A DNA stretch of 64,000 nucleotides, taken from positions 114,767 to 178,766 of the forward strand of contig JAJQIJ010000018.1 of the NCBI GenBank assembly GCA_021199275.1, in the 5' to 3' direction. Every line of letters starts with the position of its first letter. Within the stretch, counting starts at the first letter, position 1. This stretch comes from Clostridiales bacterium (GTDB lineage Bacteria > Bacillota > Clostridia > Oscillospirales > Acutalibacteraceae). Positions 53,069 to 61,711 of the stretch are shown in pieces. The notes beneath the pieces were generated by a model. It searched no databases. It was not told the DNA's origin and saw only the letters and a list, made by a program, of their open reading frames with translations. The position numbers were made by a program, and so were the translations under genes.

Positions 53069-53590
53069 TTAAGAAGCAGAATCTGTTTTTAATGATTTGC
53101 TTTTTAGCTGAATTATTATTGACTCAACCGCCGCTATGCTTGAAACGGCGCATATAATTTCAAGATAAATGTCGCTGTTTATGAATTTTAGCGCAAGCGG
53201 CAGTGCAAACACCGTGACGCCTAAAATTTTTCCACAAAAAGAATGCACAAAATAAAATTTTTTAAACCTGATTTTTGCAATGACAGCGCTGGCGCAAAAG
53301 CCAATCAGCGTAATGCCAAACCAAAGTAATGCCCAAAACGGCACAATGCCGATTACAATCAATATTTTAAGAAGCGCAAAATATGTAAGCACGTCGCCCG
53401 CGGTGTCAAGCAGTGCGCCAGTAACGCTTTGAGAGCCGGTTTTGCGCGCAATAGGCCCGTCTATTAAGTCGCTGAAGCCGCAATAGATATAAAGAGCCAA
53501 AAACAATGTTGTTATTTCAGAAAACGAAAACAAAATTAAAGATACAACTATTCTGCTTGCTGAAATTATATTTGCAATATGCTTTTTCAT
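53069..53590 (-). CDS. CDP-alcohol phosphatidyltransferase family protein
   Basis: 173-aa membrane enzyme that transfers a phosphatidyl group from CDP-diacylglycerol to an alcohol. The signature DGPIARKTGSQSVTGALLDTAGD fits DGx2ARx8Gx3Dx3D exactly (about residues 44-66). Five to six membrane segments follow. Length agrees with PgsA-like members, but the acceptor alcohol cannot be read. The ATG at 53590 is preferred to an upstream in-frame start three codons earlier. It is a single gene here. Confidence 0.88.
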   Translation of the reverse strand: MKKHIANIISASRIVVSLILFSFSEITTLFLALYIYCGFSDLIDGPIARKTGSQSVTGALLDTAGDVLTYFALLKILIVIGIVPFWALLWFGITLIGFCASAVIAKIRFKKFYFVHSFCGKILGVTVFALPLALKFINSDIYLEIICAVSSIAAVESIIIQLKSKSLKTDSAS

Positions 53591-53768
53591 AATCACCACG
53601 CCTCATCAAATTTTCTTTAAATTAATTATAAAAATAATTTAAATAGTTGTCAATGAAGCATGCTGTTAATTCACAGTAAGTTAATCACTTAAGCCAGAAA
53701 GGTTACGTTTAGTTGGCGGCGTCTGCGCGGTAACGTTTAAAACAGCCGTTTTAAATTTTCTTATTTCA

Positions 53769-54506
53769 TCAGTTTAGCTCATAAAGCTGGGCGGCAATAT
53801 AGCCGTAAGCTTCCGCAAGACGTTCCATGGGGTAAGCTTCAAACAGCTCGTCAATCAGCACAACATATCTTTCGCCGCTGAAAAGCTCGCTGCCCCCGCC
53901 GGGCAAAACAAACACAACGTCCGCTTCGCTTTCAGGCGTATAATTTGCAAGGTCTTTCAAAATATCTGTTATAAATGAATCTTCGGCTTCATTTCCTTTT
54001 TCGTCAACAAGGCAAACGTTTTTCTGCTCTTGCCCGGCGCATGTTTCAATTGTTTCGTCTATTAAATCTGCCATATCGCTGCCGTAATATGTGTAAAGCT
54101 CTGCCCTGTCGTTTATGTCTGTAAAAGCTTTCAGCGTTTTAAGATAGCCATCAAGCTCATATGGGTAAAAAACGCCCGTGCAGACGCCGCAGCTAAGCGC
54201 TTTGCTCAAAAGTTCGTCGTCATCAGGCGAAAGTATTAAAAAATCACATTGCAGCATGTCGTCAGCAGATGAAATAACGCTGCCCTCTCCGCCCGAAAGG
54301 CGCCATAAATAAAGCAAATCACTGTTTGCGGCAAGCACAGCCTGCGGCTTTTCATCAAGCATGACTGTGTTGCCGACGCTGTCTTCAAAAACATAAGCGC
54401 CGTTTTCAAAAACAGTGCTTTTAGACGCTTCACTCTGCCCGGCGCCGCAAGACGAAAAAATAAGCCCAACCATAATAACCGCCGCCAGCGCAATTGCCTT
54501 TTTCAT
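53769..54506 (-). CDS. Short lipoprotein resembling a TroA/BtuF-type solute-binding protein
   Basis: 245-aa lipoprotein. The lipobox is IFSSC (Cys about residue 20). After it, YVFEDSVGNTVMLDEKPQAVLAANSDLLYLWRLSGGE matches the opening of iron/cobalamin/metal-binding proteins (D..G..V.L...P..V). The C-terminal half is shorter than the family norm (~300 aa), and VVFVLPGGGSELFSGERY is compatible with the second lobe. It is the last gene of the ABC operon, 73 bases after the ATPase gene. The ligand is unknown. Confidence 0.65.
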   Translation of the reverse strand: MKKAIALAAVIMVGLIFSSCGAGQSEASKSTVFENGAYVFEDSVGNTVMLDEKPQAVLAANSDLLYLWRLSGGEGSVISSADDMLQCDFLILSPDDDELLSKALSCGVCTGVFYPYELDGYLKTLKAFTDINDRAELYTYYGSDMADLIDETIETCAGQEQKNVCLVDEKGNEAEDSFITDILKDLANYTPESEADVVFVLPGGGSELFSGERYVVLIDELFEAYPMERLAEAYGYIAAQLYELN

Positions 54507-54579
54507 ATAATCACCATTAAAAGTATAAACAATTAATGTGAAATTTAAACCGAAATTTGTTTTTCAATAAGGGCTTTAG

Positions 54580-55536
54580 CTATTTCAAATATTCAAAATA
54601 ATAAAGATAAACGTCTTCCAGCGCAACATTGTCTTTAACCGGAACATAATTAAGGGGCAGATTGCCATGCATTTTAGGGCTGCCTTTTTCCGCGGTAAAA
54701 TCAGCCGGAAATGTGCCGCCATAATGTTGCACAGCATTCACAGCAGGGTTGTCTGTTACAATTCGCAGTGCAATTCCATTTTGGTCATGAATAATATTGC
54801 CAAGCCCCACACTGTGCTGCAAAGACAAAAGTTCTTCTTTAGTGCCCCTGATTTCAAACACCTTGCCCGCTATGCTTTTCATCAGGCTTTCAGGCGTGTC
54901 GTTTTGTATAAGATTGCCCTTTTTAAGCAGCATAACCCTGTCGGCAATACATTCAACATCTGACACAATATGTGTGGCAAGCAAAATGATTTTATCTTTG
55001 GAAAGCTCTGCCAGCATATTGCGGAAATTTATTCTTTCTTTCGGGTCAAGCCCTGCCGTGGGTTCGTCAAGAATAAGTATTTGGGGGCTGTTGAGTAATG
55101 CCTGGGCGAACAAAACACGCTGCTTCATGCCCCCGGAAAGAGATTTTATTTTGTCTTTTGCCCTGCCTTCCAGATTTACAATTTTAAGAATTTCGGGTAT
55201 TTGGGCATTGGCGTCGCTTTTTTTCATGCCCTTTAATTTTGCAAAATATCGCAAAAACATGTTTACGGTGAAATCTTCATAAAACCCTTGCTGCTGTGGC
55301 ATATAGCCTATAATTTGCCTGTATTTTTCTTTGAGCTTAGCAATATTCACACCGTCAAGCATTACCGCCCCGGAAGTTAGTGAAATATTATCTGTAATTA
55401 TGTTAAACAGCGTGCTTTTGCCAGAGCCGTTTGGCCCCAAAATGCCGTAAATGCCGTTAGTGAAATCTGCCGAAACATTGTTTAAAGCCGTGTTATCGCC
55501 GTATTTTTTTGTCAAATTATTAACCTGTAAAATCAT
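54580..55536 (-). CDS. ABC transporter ATPase (ABC-2 type, CcmA/YhaQ-like)
   Basis: 318-aa ATPase. Walker A is GPNGSGKSTL (about 35-44), the Q loop is in YMPQQQGFYEDFTV, the signature is LSGGMKQRV (about 134-142), and Walker B is ILILDEPTAGLDP. The ~90-residue C-terminal extension is typical of ATPases paired with ABC-2 permeases. Its start codon overlaps the stop of the 804-aa permease gene by 4 bp (ATGA), so the two are translationally coupled. Confidence 0.93.
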   Translation of the reverse strand: MILQVNNLTKKYGDNTALNNVSADFTNGIYGILGPNGSGKSTLFNIITDNISLTSGAVMLDGVNIAKLKEKYRQIIGYMPQQQGFYEDFTVNMFLRYFAKLKGMKKSDANAQIPEILKIVNLEGRAKDKIKSLSGGMKQRVLFAQALLNSPQILILDEPTAGLDPKERINFRNMLAELSKDKIILLATHIVSDVECIADRVMLLKKGNLIQNDTPESLMKSIAGKVFEIRGTKEELLSLQHSVGLGNIIHDQNGIALRIVTDNPAVNAVQHYGGTFPADFTAEKGSPKMHGNLPLNYVPVKDNVALEDVYLYYFEYLK

Positions 55537-57947
55537 AAACTTTCACCCCTTTTTTCAGACGTTTTTAACATAAGCGCCTTTAAAAACACCGCAACAGCCA
55601 ACAGCAGCACCGAAATTGCGGCATATATTTGCAAATAGGCGGAATTTGACAGGAAATGCTGCATAAACCCAAGTATTCCAACCACTGAATAGTCGCTTAT
55701 CAAGTCAAACCCCAAAAAGCTAAGCAGACACGGTAAAATGAAAAGCACAAAATTTATTATCAGTGAACTTTTATTTTCCGTAAACATGTTTACAGCTATG
55801 AAAATATAGAAAATAGATATTAAAACTATATATCTGGTAAGATAATAAAGCACGGTAAACGTTAAAATATTGATGTTAAGCGGAAAATCGGCTAATGCTT
55901 CTATGCTTTGCACAGGCGCTGACCAATTGTCTAAATTGAAATAATATTTGTTATATATAATTTCGGTAAGAGTCCACACCAAATAAACCGCCGTTGCCGA
56001 AATAAAGCCCATATTTAATTTTGTTTTAAGCAGCCGCCGCCTGCCGTTTATTGTGCTGCGCAAAAGGCAGGCAATGTTTTTATTTTTGTCTTTTGCTGTA
56101 AGCCCGTGTGTTAAAAACAGTAAAATCAGCAAAAATATAACTACAGGCACAGAGCTGTTTTGGGAATTTTCAACACTAAACAAATTGTTAAAGCCGGTTT
56201 CATCAATCAGAAATGCTTTTACGCCCCGGCTTTCCTGTGAAATTATATAATCCACTTGTTCTTCAATTACCGCCAATGCCGTTGCTGCGGTTTCGTTTGA
56301 AGCATATTTATTTGCTTGCGCATAGTATTCGTCAAAGCTGATTTCGCCGTTTGAATATTGCTCTTCAAGCTCTGCCAGATTTTCTTGGGTGCCTTCCAGC
56401 ATGCTGCCCAGTTCGTCTATTTTTTGAGATGTTGTTTCAGTTAATTCGCCGCTGTACCGGGCATAAAAATCGTCAAGATATGCTTCAACGGGCTGCTTGG
56501 CAATATAGCCGAACGAATATGTGTTAAAGAAAACCGCACCGGCTATAAGCAGCACTAAAATAAACTTTTGTGAAACAAACAATTTAAAATATTCACCCTT
56601 GCCGGACATAAGCTTGTCCTGAACGGCAGCCACGGCCCGCATTAGTTTCTGACTGAAACGGTTTATTTTTAATTGCAGCCGGTTTTTGGTGTGAATTGTA
56701 TATGAAAGCTGCGACACCAAAGCATTTATTAAAATTAAACACAGCAAAATAATTGCCAGCAGCACAGTTTCGCCTGTAAAAATTCTTACCGGCGTGCCGA
56801 AAAAGTTAAACATGCCGTAATTTACCCATTGTGTGTCGTTTAAAAATGAAATTATATTGGCCATGTGCAAAATTGAAAAGGTTGAATAAACCGCAATATA
56901 TTTATAAAACAAATATTGCACCGCGCTAAACAACACCAGGCAAATACATAATGTATTAATGTCGCTTAAAACACAAAGCAGCAAATATGTTATAAGAAAA
57001 ACTACAATAAGCGCCGCTGTTTTAAGGCAGAAAAATATCAGGGCATATTGGGCAAATGACACCGTGCCCAAAAAGCTTTTAAACAGCTCGCTGCACTGCA
57101 CTGCTGCATTCATGTCAAGGTCATAGCCGTAAAAAAAGCCATACATTATAAAATTTTCGGCAAACAGGCCTATTACACAAGCTAAAATAATAAACACCGA
57201 AACGCCCAGGCGGCTGAAAAACAGCTGTGCCCTGCCGTTTTTACAGGTTCTAACAATAATATCTATATTTTTATCTTTGTTGTAAAACAAAGCCATGCAT
57301 AAAACAAGCACCAGCAGCACCAGCAGCACATTAGTCACGTTGTTGCTTGCAGCCAGTTGAAACGCCGTGGTATTTGTGTTTTGCAGCTGCAACTTGCCAA
57401 GTTCGTTATAATCTGCGGCAAGAATTTCAAAAGACTTTTGCGAATATGAATTTTTAAAAATAGATAATTGCGAAATGTTTTCGCTTGTTGTAATGGTGTC
57501 TGTAAGATATGTTGAATATGTGTTAAGATATTCGCGCTTTTCCAGCTCTTGATTGTAAATATAATAAAAAGCTCTTATGCTGTCTAAATCTAAATTGTCT
57601 TTGTTTTCATCAAACCACTGTGCACTTTCGGGGTGGCTTTCCCTTAGCTCGTTTATAGCTTCAAGGGCAAAAGCAGCTTCGTCTTCGTCTGTGCTTTCGG
57701 CATCAACATAATATGCATTCAAAAGAATAATGGTTTCCAGGCTGCTGCAATTGTTTTCAATTTCATCATCGCTCATTGCGCCCACATTTATTTCGCTTAG
57801 CGCATTTTTAATTGTGAACAGCCCTGCCCCTGACTGGTTTTTTACATTCTGGTTTTCAAGAGCAAATGAAAGAACTAAGTTTACAATCAAAATTACAATT
57901 ACGGTGAAAATAATTTTTTTATTGCTTAAAACCCTATATGTTTCCAT
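55533..57947 (-). CDS. Large two-module ABC-2 type permease
   Basis: 804-aa membrane protein. It appears to be a fusion of two half-permeases. Each half starts with a cytoplasmic start-and-membrane segment (residues 1-30, KKIIFTVIVILIVNLVLSF, and about 450-480, QKFILVLLIAGAVFFNT). A 140-160-residue extracellular helical loop follows (ALSEINVGAMSDDEIENN; LDDFYARYSGELTETTSQ), then five or six membrane helices. Fused permeases of this type work with one ATPase in peptide- or antibiotic-export systems. AGGTG precedes the ATG. It lies 8 bases after the 194-aa gene. Confidence 0.85.
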   Translation of the reverse strand: METYRVLSNKKIIFTVIVILIVNLVLSFALENQNVKNQSGAGLFTIKNALSEINVGAMSDDEIENNCSSLETIILLNAYYVDAESTDEDEAAFALEAINELRESHPESAQWFDENKDNLDLDSIRAFYYIYNQELEKREYLNTYSTYLTDTITTSENISQLSIFKNSYSQKSFEILAADYNELGKLQLQNTNTTAFQLAASNNVTNVLLVLLVLVLCMALFYNKDKNIDIIVRTCKNGRAQLFFSRLGVSVFIILACVIGLFAENFIMYGFFYGYDLDMNAAVQCSELFKSFLGTVSFAQYALIFFCLKTAALIVVFLITYLLLCVLSDINTLCICLVLFSAVQYLFYKYIAVYSTFSILHMANIISFLNDTQWVNYGMFNFFGTPVRIFTGETVLLAIILLCLILINALVSQLSYTIHTKNRLQLKINRFSQKLMRAVAAVQDKLMSGKGEYFKLFVSQKFILVLLIAGAVFFNTYSFGYIAKQPVEAYLDDFYARYSGELTETTSQKIDELGSMLEGTQENLAELEEQYSNGEISFDEYYAQANKYASNETAATALAVIEEQVDYIISQESRGVKAFLIDETGFNNLFSVENSQNSSVPVVIFLLILLFLTHGLTAKDKNKNIACLLRSTINGRRRLLKTKLNMGFISATAVYLVWTLTEIIYNKYYFNLDNWSAPVQSIEALADFPLNINILTFTVLYYLTRYIVLISIFYIFIAVNMFTENKSSLIINFVLFILPCLLSFLGFDLISDYSVVGILGFMQHFLSNSAYLQIYAAISVLLLAVAVFLKALMLKTSEKRGESL

Positions 57948-57955
57948 AATAGCAC

Positions 57956-58540
57956 CTATATTATCAATTCCATATTAACGGCGTCATAATTTTGTGCCAC
58001 TGCCGAATCAACGTCAATATAAAACATTTCAAGATAATTGCCGTCTTGTGCATATGCTGTTGATGAATATATAACTTCCTGATTTCCGTTTTCATCTGTG
58101 TAAACCACGCTATATGGCACTTCGCTGTATGTAATGCCGTAAACAAAAAAATACACTCTTTCTTTGTCTGTGCCCTCTATTTTCAAATTGTCCGGCAAGC
58201 TACATAAAGTCAGCCCCCGTTCTTCGCCCCAATAGTTGCTGTGCCCGCTGGAACGAATTTTATATCTGTTTAGGTAAAACTTGCTTTTTGTAAGCCCAAC
58301 CCTTGCATAAGATACATCGCCATAAGCTTTTTCTAAATAAATTATGCACGCGCAGTCGTCAAGGCTGGCCACAGAAAGTATTTCGGCCGGGTTGTCTTTA
58401 TCAACAGTCAAATGCCTTACTATGCTGTCAGTGCTGTTTGGGTTTATAAGCGTTAAGCCATAGCCGACATAGCAAGCCACCGCCAGTAAAACGGCAGAAA
58501 ATATTATTATTAATGTAATTTTTAGTTTTTTATTTTTCAT
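57956..58540 (-). CDS. Membrane-anchored extracellular protein, unknown function
   Basis: 194-aa protein with one N-terminal membrane segment (about 7-30; no lipobox) and an extracellular domain rich in beta-type sequence (ACIIYLEKAYGDVSYARVGL, ERVYFFVYGITYSEV). No enzyme motif or known family was recognised. It is flanked by the 804-aa permease gene (8 bases) and the 389-aa lipoprotein gene (15 bases). It is therefore part of one operon and is likely an accessory or sensor subunit. Confidence 0.7.
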   Translation of the reverse strand: MKNKKLKITLIIIFSAVLLAVACYVGYGLTLINPNSTDSIVRHLTVDKDNPAEILSVASLDDCACIIYLEKAYGDVSYARVGLTKSKFYLNRYKIRSSGHSNYWGEERGLTLCSLPDNLKIEGTDKERVYFFVYGITYSEVPYSVVYTDENGNQEVIYSSTAYAQDGNYLEMFYIDVDSAVAQNYDAVNMELII

Positions 58541-58555
58541 GCTGCAAACACTCCT

Positions 58556-59725
58556 TTAAATAATTATTAAATCTGCCTTGTCGCTGCCGTTTTGTGTTTT
58601 GTCATAATAAAAATCTATAGAAACATATTGTGTAAAAAGCAAAATGTCATTATAGCCGAAAAGGCATTCATAGTCGCTGCTAATGCTCATGCTTTTTAAA
58701 ATGCTGCCGTCTGTGCTGACAATGTAAATTTTTCTGTCGTTTGTAAGTCCCAAATTTACCGCCTGCATGGTGTCAATATAATAATTTTCACCGTCAAATG
58801 AAATATAACCAATATCGTTAATGTCAGCGGTGTTTGCTATTGTTTTTTGGTCTAAATCATAAATATTATAATGTTTTTCTTTTTTGTCATAATAAACAAG
58901 GCTGCGGTTGTTAACTTTAAAGCCGTATTGATAATTTTCAAGCTCTACCGTGCTGAAGCTGTTTTCGGTAATGTCATAATCGTAAACAATGTCGCTATAG
59001 CCATTACTGTTTGCATTTTCAGCAGATTCGTCATAAGCTGAAAGTTCGAAATACAAATGGTTGCCGTAAATTTCAAAAGATGAAAGAGATATGTCAAGCC
59101 CGGTAAAGGTAAATATTTCCTGCGTGTCTTGCATGTTTTTGTTTTTTGAGTCAAGCGGAATTTTATATATTTTAACGGTTTCTTCGGCAGGGGTTTCCCC
59201 CGCAAGATATCTGAACAAATAAACATAACCGCGGTGCACGCTAAATTGATAAGACGCACTGCCGGTGGACTTAAACAGCATGCATTTTTTTGTTCTTCTC
59301 TTGCCGTCAAGCGAAATTTGGCATGCATAATGCGTTTGAACTCCGTTTTTGCGCTCTACATATTCTACAATAAGCGACCCGTTATAATAAGATAAAAAAA
59401 CCTTACTATAATGTGAATCTAAATAGGCAGAGCAGCTTGAATCATTGTGTTCGCAATTAGCCTGGTCGCACACAACGGTTGCCGCCATTTTTTCTGTGTC
59501 AAAATATTTAAGCAGCGAGTTGCCGGTGTCGATATAATAATAGCCGTTTTCAGCCCTCGCCACAGGTGACGTTGACACGTCTTGGACATAATATTGGTAG
59601 TCTGTGTCAAAAACATAGTCGTCTGAATTCATAGCGGTTAAGTCAACGTCTGTTTCTGCGCTGCAGCCAAACAGAGTTGCCGCCATTAGAAAGCAGCATA
59701 AAATGCAAATTATTTTCTTTGGCAT
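58556..59725 (-). CDS. Lipoprotein with beta-propeller-like repeats
   Basis: 389-aa lipoprotein. The lipobox is LFGC (Cys about 21). The mature part shows repeated beta-strand segments with YYID, YFD and YKIPLDSKN elements, similar to DUF5050-type propellers of Clostridia. CDQANCEHNDSSC gives a cluster of Cys and His after residue 90 that could bind metal or form disulfides. AAGGAGT precedes the ATG. It is an extracellular component of the ABC operon, of unknown ligand. Confidence 0.75.
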   Translation of the reverse strand: MPKKIICILCCFLMAATLFGCSAETDVDLTAMNSDDYVFDTDYQYYVQDVSTSPVARAENGYYYIDTGNSLLKYFDTEKMAATVVCDQANCEHNDSSCSAYLDSHYSKVFLSYYNGSLIVEYVERKNGVQTHYACQISLDGKRRTKKCMLFKSTGSASYQFSVHRGYVYLFRYLAGETPAEETVKIYKIPLDSKNKNMQDTQEIFTFTGLDISLSSFEIYGNHLYFELSAYDESAENANSNGYSDIVYDYDITENSFSTVELENYQYGFKVNNRSLVYYDKKEKHYNIYDLDQKTIANTADINDIGYISFDGENYYIDTMQAVNLGLTNDRKIYIVSTDGSILKSMSISSDYECLFGYNDILLFTQYVSIDFYYDKTQNGSDKADLIII

Positions 59726-59782
59726 AATTTTAACTCCTTAAATAGCATTTAACAAAGTGCCCGCTCGCATGGCTCCCGCGCG

Positions 59783-59817
59783 CCCCGGGCTGCGCCGCTT
59801 TGCAGAGCTGCCCGGGG
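59783..59817 (-). repeat. GC-rich inverted repeat in the operon leader
   Basis: CCCCGGGC / GCCCGGGG (8-bp perfect stem) between the interrupted gene and the 389-aa lipoprotein gene. There is no T run, so it may protect or process mRNA rather than terminate it. Confidence 0.5.
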
Positions 59818-59832
59818 CTGTTACTGCCTGAT

Positions 59833-60534
59833 TTAAACAGTTAAAGTATATGTTTTGCTGCTTTCTTCTGCTGAAGTTTTGATATAATGTTCCGTAACAG
59901 ACTTGATGTATTTTTTCGAGCCGGCGCTGATAAATAATGAAGCTGTTTTGCCGGTTACGTTAGTCAGAGTTGACTCTTCCGAATCAAATCTATAATTACC
60001 GTTTGCGTCCGTGTCTGACCTTATGGCAAAGCCTATTGTGACTAATTCCTTTGCCTTGCCTTCGTAATATGTAGATGCCGTGAGCTTAGAACTGGTTATT
60101 TTAGCACTAAGCATTGGAAAGCAAGCAGAACCTGCCAAAAATGCACCATTAAAGCGAATTTGTGGCATTTTCGCCATTGCCTTGCGTCAGCAAGGCTGCC
60201 GGCTCAAATGTCAAAATTCATTTTTACTGCCTGCATTTTTGGTCTTTAAGTTTAAATTGTGCGGATTTGTTCTTAATCAAGGCAAAAAACGCAGAAATGC
60301 TGTCGCATTTCGAGGCTTTTTAACGCAGAGTAAGGGCAAATTAGCCAATTTAAACCACGGTCTGCTTGCTTTCCAATGCTTAAGCTTTGCGGTGTAGCTG
60401 TTAACCAATGCCTTAACAGAATATGTTTTAGACACCGAGTTGGCCGCCGCCGCATTTAGGCCTGACGCGCCTGAAATGCTGAACACCATTAACATTGCCA
60501 GTAAAACGGAAAACAATTTTTTAGATTTTTGCAT
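59833..60534 (-). pseudogene. Secreted small protein gene interrupted by a MITE
   Basis: The start at 60534 (MQKSKKLFSVLLAMLMVFSI) has GGAGG upstream, and a signal peptide is followed by SVSKTYSVKALVNSYTAKL. There a 271-bp insertion (60110-60380) intervenes. Its other side continues with SAKITSSKLTASTYYEGKAKELVTIGF and ends KTYTLTV. Removing the insertion with one TA target copy restores an uninterrupted 142-residue reading frame. As it stands the gene would make a truncated product. The mature protein has no recognised family. As the first gene of the ABC operon it could be the exported substrate or an accessory. Confidence 0.85.
60110..60380. mobile_element. 271-bp MITE with 20-bp perfect terminal inverted repeats
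   Basis: Ends are AGCATTGGAAAGCAAGCAGA (60110-60129) and its exact complement (60361-60380), flanked by TA on both sides (60108-60109 and 60381-60382). The TA duplication suggests mobilisation by a Tc1/mariner/IS630-type transposase; no transposase is encoded. Confidence 0.88.
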
Positions 60535-60707
60535 AATTTGCACCTCCTGATTTGGTTTTGATAAATTGTTGCGTCTGTAATGTTTAAAAATATTAAACAT
60601 AAAGATATTAAACCACCGGAATCACCCCCTTTACATTTAAAGTTTTAATTTATGAAAATTAGAAAGAATCAAAGTTTGGTTTTAATTGCTGACTTACCCT
60701 GCAATAC

Positions 60708-60841
60708 TTCAATAAGGGTTTGAGAGTCATTAAACATGGGGCGACAGCCGCCAGAGCCCCAGCAGTAGCTTGTACTCACCACTGATTAAAAATCGCCCCC
60801 CAAAGCCTTACGAGGGGGAACATTTCTTTCCTGAGTTATAC
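60708..60841 (+). repeat. Structured intergenic repeat, copy C (full)
   Basis: Starts TTCAATAAGGGT and ends CTGAGTTATA. The hairpin around GAGTACAA is AGTGGT / ACTGCT on the minus strand (two G-U), and GGGGC / GCCCC follows. It is closely similar to copy D 250 bp downstream. A further tail-like fragment (GCCGCCTGTATAGGC) follows at 60843-60861. Confidence 0.82.
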
Positions 60842-60959
60842 CCCGCCGCCTGTATAGGCATGGAACTATCCCCAACTGATTATATCATATGCAGTGTGTC
60901 GAAATTTGCGAAATTTGTTGAAGTTTTTAATAAAGCTATGTGTTTTTTTAAGGAAGTGC

Positions 60960-61103
60960 TTCAATAAGGGAAGGGCTTGAGAGTCTTTAAACGTGGAGCG
61001 ACAGCCGCCAGAGCCCCAGCGGTAGCTTGTACTCACCGCTCGTTAAAAATCGGCCCCCCGCCGCCTGTAGAGGTGGGGTGGCATTTCTTGCCTAAGTTAT
61101 AAT
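60960..61103 (+). repeat. Structured intergenic repeat, copy D (full)
   Basis: Tandem neighbour of copy C. The hairpin AGCGGT / ACCGCT is perfect and encloses GAGTACAAGCT on the minus strand. It ends GCCTAAGTTATAATA. Copies C and D together fill much of the 1645-base gene-free stretch 60535-62179. Confidence 0.82.
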
Positions 61104-61229
61104 AGCAACAAATCGCAAATCAATTATCAACATTGCATAAAATTATCATCAAAAAGCGGCGTGACTTATTAACATTAAGTACACAATCAATATGTGCCAA
61201 ACAGAATATTAAAAAAGTTTAAAAAAAGT

Positions 61230-61258
61230 CTTGACAAATATTGTGACTTATGTTATTA
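61230..61258 (+). promoter_or_regulatory. Promoter of candidate small RNA 2
   Basis: TTGACA (61230-61235), 17 bases, TATTAT (61253-61258). Confidence 0.87.
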
Positions 61259-61264
61259 TAAATG

Positions 61265-61375
61265 TGTCTGATAAGCAAATGCTATTCAGACATGCCAACT
61301 CTGATATGTCAAAGCTCAACCTTTCTCTTTTGACTTTGACAGCGAAAACGGCGGGTCACCCCTGCCGTTTTTGTT
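61265..61375 (+). ncRNA. Candidate small RNA 2 (CUUUCUCUUU motif)
   Basis: About 110 nt. A 5' hairpin (GTCTGA-AAGCA...TGCT-TCAGAC) precedes GTCAAAG / CTTTGAC, which encloses a C/U-rich loop CTCAACCTTTCTCTTT. It ends with AAAACGGC / GCCGTTTT (61345-61371) and a T run. The loop is complementary to GAAAGG-type ribosome sites, and to candidate RNA 1 over 16 of 17 positions (61313-61329 with 41430-41446). No class was recognised. Confidence 0.75.
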
Positions 61376-61459
61376 TTGCAAAATTAAGCAAGTGGGAATT
61401 GCGCGAAAGTCTAAACAAATATTTTTTTCGACTAAATTTAACAATTTTTAACAAAAGCA

Positions 61460-61488
61460 TTGACATTTTGAGTGAATTGTGGTATTAA
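61460..61488 (+). promoter_or_regulatory. Promoter of candidate small RNA 5
   Basis: TTGACA (61460-61465), 17 bases, TATTAA (61483-61488). Confidence 0.75.
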
Positions 61489-61494
61489 TTTATC

Positions 61495-61583
61495 AGTTCG
61501 TCATGTGAGCTTGGCTCAACCCAGCCAATGTTATGCCACCGCCCGGCATAACAAAAAAAGCGGCAGGAAACTGCCGCTTTTTG
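61495..61583 (+). ncRNA. Candidate small RNA 5 (C-rich hairpin loop)
   Basis: About 90 nt. A GAGC-TTG-GCTC hairpin is followed by an 8-bp stem GTTATGCC / GGCATAAC presenting the loop ACCGCCC. The terminator is AAAAAGCGGCAG-GAAA-CTGCCGCTTTTT (61555-61582). It lies ~120 bases after RNA 2 in the same direction. A C-rich loop on a stable stem is common in RNAs that pair with G-rich ribosome sites. Confidence 0.68.
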
Positions 61584-61711
61584 TTTTTCTCATATACTTT
61601 TTTCTCATATACTATTGAGTAATTTTTATTAGCCTTTTTACTTTAAACGCTGCTCATATTCCAGCTGCTGTGAAATAATATTTTCACCCATTTCGCCTAT
61701 TTTCAAAATCA

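Noticed and set aside
60770..60967. 65-codon ORF on the plus strand
   Set aside because: It runs through structured repeat copy C and into the start of copy D, with no ribosome site or family resemblance.
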